The notes under the pieces: generated by a model
Told to the model about the DNA's origin: nothing
Database searches by the model: none
What the model saw: only the letters and a program-made list of their open reading frames with translations
Translations under genes and position numbers: made by a program
In this document: positions 16,804 through 22,189 of the stretch, one piece after another
Numbering within the stretch: the stretch's first letter is position 1
Layout: each line of letters opens with the position of its first letter
Assembly (NCBI GenBank): GCA_026981635.1
Contig: JALSIF010000107.1
Coordinates: 1-22,189, forward strand
Reading direction: 5' to 3'
Length of the DNA stretch: 22,189 bases
Source of the DNA: JALSIF01 sp026981635 [NCBI: bacterium]
Lineage (GTDB): Bacteria; 4484-113; JALSIF01

Positions 16804-16825
16804 CGCTTGATGACCTCCACGTGTA

Positions 16826-16831
16826 ATTATA
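16826..16831 (-). promoter_or_regulatory. -10 box of the PCYCGC lipoprotein gene
   Basis: A perfect TATAAT on the minus strand, 22 bases before the ATG at 16803. The -35 region (near ACGCAT) is poor. The palindrome at 16860-16873 is centred about 47 bases upstream of the predicted start. Confidence 0.5.
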
Positions 16832-16854
16832 CACCTCATGGGCTAAGGATGCGT

Positions 16855-16860
16855 TATGAT
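16855..16860 (+). promoter_or_regulatory. -10 box of the FtsB/DivIC-like gene
   Basis: TATGAT (5 of 6 matches) ends 12 bases before the ATG at 16873. No Shine-Dalgarno lies in the short space between, so a leaderless or near-leaderless mRNA is predicted. Confidence 0.4.
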
Positions 16861-16873
16861 TGAAAATGTTCAA
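16860..16873. promoter_or_regulatory. Palindrome TTGAA-N4-TTCAA between divergent genes
   Basis: TTGAAAATGTTCAA is a perfect 5+5 inverted repeat with a 4-base centre. It contains the TTGA-N6-TCAA core of FNR-family operators, but not the full TTGAT-N4-ATCAA. It lies at the predicted start of the plus-strand transcript and upstream of the minus-strand promoter, so it could affect both. A chance palindrome cannot be excluded. Confidence 0.3.
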
Positions 16874-17220
16874 TGGGAAGAAGGGGCAGGCAGGACCACG
16901 GCTTCTCATCGCTGGGGGAACTCGTCCGTGAGCTCATAGTTACTCAGCTTGCCTTCCTGGTCCTGCTTACCCTCATTGGTCTGGCTGGCTGGCAAATCTA
17001 CTCCATCGCCCAGGAGGTGGCCAAGTCAAGCCGCCTGGAGCAGGAGATCCAGGCCACCTGGCTCAGGCGGGCAGAGCTGTTTGAGCGTCACCGGGCAGTA
17101 AGGGAGGAGATTGAGCGACTCAGAAGTGACCCCGAATACCGCCGCCGCCTCCTCAAGCAGCAGATGGGCTACACCGAGGAGGGTGAGATCGTGGTGGTAT
17201 TTGGCGGCGAGGAGCGCTGA
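16873..17220 (+). CDS. Septum formation initiator (FtsB/DivIC) family protein
   Basis: A 115-residue single-pass membrane protein with a short basic cytoplasmic N-terminus, a transmembrane helix at about 21-43, a coiled coil at about 44-84, and a C-terminal DPEYRRRLLKQQMGY...GEIVVVF segment. This DPEY-x-GEI pattern is the hallmark of FtsB/DivIC proteins, which link FtsL and FtsQ/DivIB in the divisome. An in-frame TGA at 16861 fixes the ATG at 16873 as the earliest conventional start; no Shine-Dalgarno is visible. It stands alone on this strand and ends 5 bases before the converging nucleotidyltransferase gene. No division-cluster genes surround it. Confidence 0.88.
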   Translation: MGRRGRQDHGFSSLGELVRELIVTQLAFLVLLTLIGLAGWQIYSIAQEVAKSSRLEQEIQATWLRRAELFERHRAVREEIERLRSDPEYRRRLLKQQMGYTEEGEIVVVFGGEER

Positions 17221-17225
17221 GCCCC

Positions 17226-17957
17226 CTACCCTTCCAGACTCAGGGTCACCTTCCGGGCAAGCTGGTTGGCCCGGGGGTAGCTTTCAAAGGTGCCCGCATC
17301 GGTCCACCAGCCGGAGAGCTTGGTCCAGGCAAGCTCCCCCAGCCTCAGGTAGGCGTTGTTTACGTCGGTGATCTCAAGCTCCCCGCGGGCGGAGGGCTCA
17401 AGGCTTGCCGCCACCTCAAAGGCGTAGTGGTCGTAGAAGTAGATGCCGGTCACCGCCAGGTTGGAGGGAGGCTCAGAGGGCTTTTCCACGATCTCTACCA
17501 GCTCACCTTCCTCAAAACGGGCCACCCCAAAGCGCTGGGGCTGGTCCACCTCCTTGAGCACCACCATCGCCCGCCGCCCGCTCTCCTGGTAGGAACTAAC
17601 CAGCGGGCCGAGGGGGTCCTCAAAGATGTTGTCGCCAAGGATGACGCAGACCCGCTCGCCCAGGGCGAAGTGCTCGCAGAGAAGCAGGGCCTCGGCAATC
17701 CCGCCCGCCTGGTCCTGGACCCGGTAGGTGAAGGAAAGCCCCCACTGGGCACCGCTCCCCAAAAGGCTTACCACGTCCCCCATGTGTTCGCGGCCAGTGA
17801 CGATGCAAATGTCGGTAATGCCGGCGTCCTTGAGCTTGGCGATGGGGTGGTAGATCATCGGGTAGCGGCCCACCGGAAGCAGGTGCTTGTTGGTCACCTT
17901 GGTGAGGGGGAAGAGGCGCGAGCCGGTCCCACCTGCCAGGATGATGCCCCTAATCAT
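17226..17957 (-). CDS. Glucose-1-phosphate thymidylyltransferase-like sugar nucleotidyltransferase
   Basis: A 243-residue enzyme of the RmlA type that activates a hexose-1-phosphate with a nucleoside triphosphate, commonly giving dTDP-glucose for surface sugars. The nucleotide-binding signature LAGGTGSRLFPLT (7-19) with Lys24 and LLPVG (26-30) is intact. LGDNIFED carries the metal-binding aspartate, VEKPSEPPSN and TGIYFYD follow, and GWWTDAGT lies near the C-terminus. The length is that of the short RmlA form, without the C-terminal extension of the enterobacterial enzyme. Its start overlaps the upstream Clp-N-domain gene by 8 bases. No rmlB, rmlC or rmlD is in the window, so the sugar and pathway are uncertain. 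Confidence 0.88.
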   Translation of the reverse strand: MIRGIILAGGTGSRLFPLTKVTNKHLLPVGRYPMIYHPIAKLKDAGITDICIVTGREHMGDVVSLLGSGAQWGLSFTYRVQDQAGGIAEALLLCEHFALGERVCVILGDNIFEDPLGPLVSSYQESGRRAMVVLKEVDQPQRFGVARFEEGELVEIVEKPSEPPSNLAVTGIYFYDHYAFEVAASLEPSARGELEITDVNNAYLRLGELAWTKLSGWWTDAGTFESYPRANQLARKVTLSLEG

Positions 17958-18639
17958 CTTCTTCCCGCTCCTCCTCCTGGGGAGTGAGGAATGATAGTGC
18001 TTCCCTGAGCCGGCTTAGGGCATCCCTAAGTCTCACCACCTCCCGCTGGACCTGCTCCAGCCCCCGGGAGAGCTGATCCAGCGTCTCCCGCATCTTTCTG
18101 GCCGCCTCATGGGGTGAGAGGGTTTCCCCGGCAGGCTTCTTCTCCCCGTTTTCCAAAAGCTCCAGCTCGCCCAGACGCTCCCCCTTGCGCTGGTCATCAC
18201 GCCAGCGGCGAAATCCCTGGCGCAGCTTTCTGAAGTCCACCCCCTGCTCGGCCAAGATCAGCCCGGGAAGCCCCCCCAGCTCGTAGAGCATGGCGGTCAT
18301 CAGCTGGAAGCAGGTGATCTTTCCGCTGGGGTTGCGCTCCGCTTCCAGGGCGGCCGCCTTGAGAATCTCCTGGGTGCGGGGATGAAACTCCATCTGTTCG
18401 GGGGAGGCCGGCTGGGAGGGCTTGTGGCGCTCCATGAACTTCTCCAGCCCCTCCCGCATGTGGTCCACATCCAACTCAAGCTCATAGAGGTAGCGCACCA
18501 CCGCCAGCCGCTCGTCCCTCAGCATGGCCAGCATGATGTGCTCGGGCAGGACCGCCTCGTGCTGGTGGGTGAGGGCCAGCTCCTTGGCGGCAAGGATGAC
18601 CTCCCTGCCCTCCCGGTCCAGGCGGGCGATGATGGACAT
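17950..18639 (-). CDS. Stand-alone Clp N-terminal (Clp_N) domain protein with C-terminal coiled coil
   Basis: A 229-residue soluble protein. The first part has the Clp_N helical repeats found at the start of ClpA/ClpC/ClpB: residues about 4-75 (LPEHIMLAMLRDE is diagnostic) and a second copy at about 83-150 (FHPRTQEILKAA, then ITCFQLMTAML). No Walker A or other AAA+ motif follows. Instead residues about 178-220 form a charged heptad-like coiled coil, and the protein ends in an acidic EEEREEDD. It could act as an adaptor or decoy for a Clp ATPase, or as a regulator using the fold alone; this is inference. The ATG has GGAAGA just upstream. It is co-transcribed with the nucleotidyltransferase gene, which overlaps its end. 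Confidence 0.85.
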   Translation of the reverse strand: MSIIARLDREGREVILAAKELALTHQHEAVLPEHIMLAMLRDERLAVVRYLYELELDVDHMREGLEKFMERHKPSQPASPEQMEFHPRTQEILKAAALEAERNPSGKITCFQLMTAMLYELGGLPGLILAEQGVDFRKLRQGFRRWRDDQRKGERLGELELLENGEKKPAGETLSPHEAARKMRETLDQLSRGLEQVQREVVRLRDALSRLREALSFLTPQEEEREEDD

Positions 18640-18664
18640 CGTTCTTCCAGTCTAGCGCGGCTGG

Positions 18665-18670
18665 TAGTAT
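18665..18670 (+). promoter_or_regulatory. -10 box of the dapL-lipB unit, leaderless type
   Basis: TAGTAT lies 9 bases before the GTG start at 18680, so the transcript would begin within a few bases of the start codon. TTCTTC at 18642-18647 is a weak -35 at 17 bases. No Shine-Dalgarno is present. Confidence 0.4.
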
Positions 18671-18679
18671 TGGCTGGCC

Positions 18680-19876
18680 GTGGAGCGGGAAGAGAGACTA
18701 CCCGAGGTGTCGCGCCGGGTACGGGAGGTCCCCCCCTACCTGTTTGCCGAGATTGACCGGGCGCGGGACGAGGCCATCGCCCGGGGGATTGATGTGATCA
18801 GCCTGGGCATCGGCGACCCCGACCAACCCACCCCCGCCTTTGTCATAGAGGCAATGGCCGAGGAGATCGCCAAGGCCGAGAACCACACCTACAGCCCCTA
18901 CTGGGGGACCGACCGCTTCCGCCAGGCAGTAGCCGGCTACATGAAGGGGCGCTTCGGGGTGGAGCTTGACCCCGGGAAGGAGGTGATCGCCCTCATCGGG
19001 GCCAAGGAGGGGCTGGGCCACCTCCCCCTGGCCCTGCTGGATCCGGGGGATCTGGCCCTCATCCCCGACCCGGCCTACCCGGTCTATGAAAACGCCTCCC
19101 GCTATGCGGGGGCGGCCACCATCTCGGTTCCCCTACTGGAGGAAAACGGCTTCCTGCCCGATCTTTCGGCCCTGCCCGAGTCGGTCCTGAGGACGGCCAA
19201 GGTGATCTTCCTAAACTACCCCAACAACCCCACCGGCGCCCTAGCTCCCCTCTCCTTCCTTGAAGAGCTGGTTGAACTCGCCCACCGCTTTGGCTTCTAC
19301 ATCGTCTCCGACAACCCCTACGCGGAGATCTACTTTGACGAGGAGCACCCTCCCCACTCCATCCTGGAGGTGGAGGGGGCGAGGGAGGTGGCCATTGAGC
19401 TCCACTCCTTCTCCAAGACCTTCAACATGACCGGCTGGCGCATCGGCTGGGCCTGCGGGGCTGAGAGGCTGGTTGCTGCCCTCGGCTCCATCAAGTCCAA
19501 CATGGACTCCGGTCCCTTCAAGGCGATCCAGCATGCGGTGGTTCGGGCCCTGAGTCATCCCCAGTGCGGTGATTTCATCCGCTCCCAAAGGGAGCTTATG
19601 AGAAAAAGGCTAAGCCTGCTCAAGGAGGGACTTAGCCGGCTGGGACTTAGGTGGTGTGAGCCGGGGGGGGCCTTCTACCTCTGGGTGCACCTGCCCGAGG
19701 GGTATCAGAGCTCCATCAAGTTTTGCAGTGAGGTGCTAAACCGGGCCGGGCTGGTGTTTGGCCCCGGGCGCGGCTACGGGGTCTACGGGGAGGGCTACTT
19801 CCGCATCTGCCTGACCACACCGGAGGAGAAGATCGCCCAGGCGATGGAGCGGCTGGCAGGTTTCCTCGCCTCCTGA
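18680..19876 (+). CDS. dapL: LL-diaminopimelate aminotransferase (DapL-type)
   Basis: A 398-residue PLP-dependent class I aminotransferase. DapL converts tetrahydrodipicolinate to LL-diaminopimelate in one step for lysine and peptidoglycan. The N-terminus SRRVREVPPYLFAEID (11-26), ISLGIGDPDQPTP (40-52), LIGAKEG (105-111), NYPNNPTGA (179-187) and the PLP lysine 246 in SFSKTFNMTGWRIG are very close to the DapL family pattern. SDNPYAEI (210-217) differs from the HDAAYSEI common in DapL, so a related aspartate-type aminotransferase is possible. The GTG start at 18680 has no Shine-Dalgarno but a -10 box nearby. lipB follows after a single base. Confidence 0.88.
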   Translation: MEREERLPEVSRRVREVPPYLFAEIDRARDEAIARGIDVISLGIGDPDQPTPAFVIEAMAEEIAKAENHTYSPYWGTDRFRQAVAGYMKGRFGVELDPGKEVIALIGAKEGLGHLPLALLDPGDLALIPDPAYPVYENASRYAGAATISVPLLEENGFLPDLSALPESVLRTAKVIFLNYPNNPTGALAPLSFLEELVELAHRFGFYIVSDNPYAEIYFDEEHPPHSILEVEGAREVAIELHSFSKTFNMTGWRIGWACGAERLVAALGSIKSNMDSGPFKAIQHAVVRALSHPQCGDFIRSQRELMRKRLSLLKEGLSRLGLRWCEPGGAFYLWVHLPEGYQSSIKFCSEVLNRAGLVFGPGRGYGVYGEGYFRICLTTPEEKIAQAMERLAGFLAS

Positions 19877-19877
19877 G

Positions 19878-20585
19878 ATGGCTGCGGGAAACAGAGTGGA
19901 AAGGGCAGAGGCCAAGTCTGAGAGCTCTCTTATCCTGCGAAGGTGGGAGCTTGGAGCTGGCCTCATCGCCGAGTGGCTCGGGCGCAGGCCCTTCAAACCG
20001 GTCTGGGACTACCAGCTCTCACTCATTGCCCCCATTGCGGAGGGGAGGGCGGCAGAGAGGCTCATCCTTGTTGAACACGAGCCGGTCATCACCCTGGGCC
20101 GGCGGGGGAGGGAAGAGAACCTGCTGGTCCCGCCCGGGGAGCTCAAGCGGCGAGGAATTGACCTCTACCGCATCGAGCGGGGAGGCGACATCACCTACCA
20201 CGGTCCGGGTCAGCTGGTGGGCTACCCGATGCTCAGCCTAAAGCGGCGCTCCCTGGGGCTGGTGGAGTACATCCGCCGGCTGGAAGGGCTGATCATCTCG
20301 GTCCTTTCGCACTTTGGCATCAGCGCCACCACCCGGCCGGGCTACACCGGGGTCTGGGTGGAGGGGAGGAAGATCTGCTCCATCGGGGTGGCCGGAAAGC
20401 GCATGGTCACCTTCCACGGCTTTGCCCTCAATGTCTCCACCGACCTTGCCCACTTCAGGCAGATCAACCCCTGTGGGCTTGACCCCGCCGTGATGACCAC
20501 CATGGGTCGGGAGCTCGGCAGAGAGGTGAGCCCTGGGGAGGTGATGGAGGTGGTGGTGGAGCGGTTTGCCGAACTTTTCGGCTGA
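19878..20585 (+). CDS. lipB: Octanoyltransferase (lipoate biosynthesis)
   Basis: A 235-residue enzyme that moves the octanoyl group from acyl carrier protein to lipoyl domains, the first step of lipoate synthesis. The family motif RGGDITYHGPGQLVGYP (101-117) is intact. The catalytic lysine and cysteine correspond to Lys165 in GRKICSIGVA and Cys199 in INPCGL. The protein is slightly longer than usual at the N-terminus (about 18 polar residues). The ATG is one base after the dapL stop, with no good Shine-Dalgarno, so coupled translation is likely; a GTG at codon 7 is an alternative start. LipA, the next enzyme, is not in the window. Confidence 0.93.
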   Translation: MAAGNRVERAEAKSESSLILRRWELGAGLIAEWLGRRPFKPVWDYQLSLIAPIAEGRAAERLILVEHEPVITLGRRGREENLLVPPGELKRRGIDLYRIERGGDITYHGPGQLVGYPMLSLKRRSLGLVEYIRRLEGLIISVLSHFGISATTRPGYTGVWVEGRKICSIGVAGKRMVTFHGFALNVSTDLAHFRQINPCGLDPAVMTTMGRELGREVSPGEVMEVVVERFAELFG

Positions 20586-20635
20586 CCGGGGGATGGTGGT
20601 TCTGCTAGCCTGACTACCAACTTCACAGGGAGAGG

Positions 20636-21625
20636 ATGGGTGAGATGGTGATCCTTGACAGCGTCCTTCAGGCGGTAGGGGAAACCCCGGTGGTGAGGCT
20701 AAACCGCATCGGGAGAGAGCTTCCCCACACCCTGCTGGTAAAGCTTGAATATCTCAACCCCTCCGGCTCGGTCAAGGACCGGATGGCCATCTTCATGTGC
20801 GAGCAGGCAGCAAGAAGGGGCGAGCTGCGTCCGGGTGGCACCATCGTGGAGAACACCAGCGGCAACACCGGCATGGCCCTGGCCATGTATGCGGCAGTAA
20901 AGGGCTACCAGTGCGTCTTTACCATTCCCGACAAGATGAGCCAGGAGAAGATCAACCAGCTTCGCGCCTTTGGGGCGGAGGTGGTTGTCTGCCCCTACGA
21001 CGTGCCGGAGGATCACCCGGAGCACTACGTGAACGTGGCAAAACGCATCGCAGAGGAGCGGCCGGGAAGTTTCTATGTGAACCAGTACCACAACCAGGAC
21101 AACATCACCGCCCACCAGCTCACCACCGGCCCGGAGATATGGCGCCAGACCGAAGGCAAAGTGGACTACATCTTCATCGGCGCCGGTACCGGCGGGACCC
21201 TCTCCGGGGTGGGGAGGTTCTTCAAGTCGGCTGGGCTTCCCACCAAGATCATCGGGGTTGACCCGGAGGGTTCCATCTTCTACGACCTGTTTCACCGCGG
21301 AGAGCCGGGTGAGCCCCACCCCTATCAGGTGGAGGGCATCGGCATGGAGATCGTCTGCCAGGCGCTGGATCTTACGGTGGTGGACGACTTTGTACGGGTG
21401 GGGGACAGGGAGAGCTTTCTCATGACTCGCAGGCTGGCCCGGGAGGAGGGGCTCTACTGCGGAGGCTCAAGTGGGGCGGCGGTCTCCGCCATGGTGAGGT
21501 ACATGGCTGAGATTGAGGAGGAAGGACCTAAGGTGGCCTTGGCCATCCTCCCCGACCACGGCAGCCGCTACCTGTCCAAGATCTACAACGACCAGTGGAT
21601 GCGGGAGCACGGCTACCTGGACTGA
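20636..21625 (+). CDS. Cystathionine beta-synthase / cysteine synthase family enzyme
   Basis: A 329-residue fold-type II PLP enzyme. The PLP lysine is Lys47 in PSGSVKDRM, the PLP-nitrogen loop is ENTSGNTG, and the phosphate loop is GAGTGGTLSG. YHNQDNITAH, TTGPEIWRQT and GVDPEGSI are more like cystathionine beta-synthases than O-acetylserine sulfhydrylases. No C-terminal CBS domains are present. It would make cystathionine from homocysteine and serine, or cysteine from an activated serine; the sequence does not decide. The ATG at 20636 has GGGAG very close before it, and the ATG at 20645 has AGAGG at 9 bases, so the start may be three codons later. A 50-base gap separates it from lipB. Confidence 0.9.
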   Translation: MGEMVILDSVLQAVGETPVVRLNRIGRELPHTLLVKLEYLNPSGSVKDRMAIFMCEQAARRGELRPGGTIVENTSGNTGMALAMYAAVKGYQCVFTIPDKMSQEKINQLRAFGAEVVVCPYDVPEDHPEHYVNVAKRIAEERPGSFYVNQYHNQDNITAHQLTTGPEIWRQTEGKVDYIFIGAGTGGTLSGVGRFFKSAGLPTKIIGVDPEGSIFYDLFHRGEPGEPHPYQVEGIGMEIVCQALDLTVVDDFVRVGDRESFLMTRRLAREEGLYCGGSSGAAVSAMVRYMAEIEEEGPKVALAILPDHGSRYLSKIYNDQWMREHGYLD

Positions 21626-21646
21626 CCGGTCAGGCAAAAAGGAGGG

Positions 21647-22189
21647 CTACTGGTCAAGGTTCAGGGAGCTTTCCGGCTGGTAGGAGATGCGCATTACCCC
21701 GGTAAACCCGTCTCCGCCCGACACCGGTCCGGTGGTGCGGTCGCCGGTAACCAGCAGCGAGCCGTCGGGGGCCACCGCACAGGAAACCGGTCTGAACCAT
21801 CCCCCCACCTCCTCCTGGGGCAGGGAGGGGTCGGCGGTGAGGAACTTGCCGGTGAAGGGAGTGCCCATGCCGGGCCCACTAATCAGAAAGACCCGATAGC
21901 CGGTGCGCACGCTACTGTTCCAGCTCCCCCGGGCGGCCACAAAGATGCCCTGGTTCCAGGGGGACGGAAAGTTAGTGAGCTCCGCCTTGACCATCCCCAG
22001 GGGGGTGTTGTGGGCGGGGATCCAGGCCTCCGGGGTGAAGGGGATCTGGTCCGGGCTGGGGGGAGTGGGGGGGTCGGAGACCCGGGCATCGCGGATGTAG
22101 CTTTCTGTGCCTGCGTCCCAGACCCACCAGGGGTAGCCCAGGTGGACGGTGCCCGAGGTGGTGGAGAGGGGGAGGCGAAACATGGGCTC
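21647..22189 (-). CDS. Sorbosone/glucose dehydrogenase-like PQQ beta-propeller protein, C-terminal part (partial)
   Basis: The reading frame is open to the right edge, so the N-terminus lies outside the window; the ATG at 22183 is internal. About 180 residues are visible. AHNTPLGMV, GIFVAARGSWN, GYRVFLI, FRPVSCAVAPDGSLLVTGD and VMRISY follow the C-terminal blades of PQQ-dependent sugar dehydrogenases (sorbosone or soluble glucose dehydrogenase type), where HGSWN and APDGSLL are typical. Here the common HGSWN reads RGSWN. Family members are usually periplasmic or extracellular. The gene converges on the CBS-family gene with 21 bases between stops; a 12-base palindrome, CTGACCGGTCAG, lies at 21622-21633. 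Whether the protein is a true PQQ enzyme cannot be judged from this fragment. Confidence 0.8.
   Translation of the reverse strand, partial: EPMFRLPLSTTSGTVHLGYPWWVWDAGTESYIRDARVSDPPTPPSPDQIPFTPEAWIPAHNTPLGMVKAELTNFPSPWNQGIFVAARGSWNSSVRTGYRVFLISGPGMGTPFTGKFLTADPSLPQEEVGGWFRPVSCAVAPDGSLLVTGDRTTGPVSGGDGFTGVMRISYQPESSLNLDQ

Noticed and set aside
21622-21633. Perfect 12-base palindrome CTGACCGGTCAG at the CBS-family gene stop
   Set aside because: It has no loop or T-run on either strand and overlaps the coding end; it may be a weak bidirectional structure but cannot be supported as a terminator.

Overview
The window is bacterial and GC-rich. It looks like chromosomal DNA from an aerobic or microaerobic, probably thermophilic, poorly sampled lineage. 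Pointers are a b6f-like/bc quinol oxidase joined to a cbb3-type (C-family) oxidase, a diaminopimelate aminotransferase of the DapL type, an unlinked 23S rRNA gene, and several first-in-operon genes whose -10 box lies almost on the start codon (leaderless style, as known in Deinococcota and some other phyla). I cannot assign a phylum from sequence alone. Thermophily is only an impression from the GC-rich rRNA and compact layout. I saw no phage, transposon, CRISPR array or tRNA.

Left part, minus strand (26-9346): one tightly packed ten-gene respiratory operon, read right to left from a promoter near 9404. Order: GltD-like FAD/4Fe-4S oxidoreductase, CcoS-like protein, Rieske protein, fused cytochrome b with b6-type haem-ligand spacing, tetrahaem cytochrome c, two anchored monohaem cytochromes c, ccoN, ccoO and a 64-residue single-helix protein. 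Most genes overlap or are separated by a few bases. The set reads as a complete chain from quinol (and possibly a reduced soluble carrier through the flavoprotein) to oxygen. No diheme CcoP is visible; the separate cytochromes may replace it.

Middle, plus strand (9498-11554): pncB and pncA, two consecutive NAD-salvage enzymes, divergent from the respiratory operon. The shared intergenic region holds a CRP/FNR-family-like palindrome. Next comes a stand-alone 23S rRNA gene (about 11763-14638) with its own sigma70-type promoter, long complementary flanks that would form a processing stem, and an intrinsic terminator. No 16S or 5S gene is present.

Right part (14.8-22.2 kb): short housekeeping transcription units on both strands. 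They are a PIMT-family methyltransferase with an unresolved start, tadA, a PCYCGC-type lipoprotein, an FtsB/DivIC-type division protein, a sugar-nucleotide (RmlA-type) nucleotidyltransferase behind an orphan Clp-N-domain protein, dapL, lipB and a CBS/cysteine-synthase-family enzyme. At the right edge is the C-terminal part of a sorbosone/glucose dehydrogenase-like beta-propeller protein, cut by the window end. Convergent pairs have almost no spacer; pcm and tadA share a CTAG for their stops.
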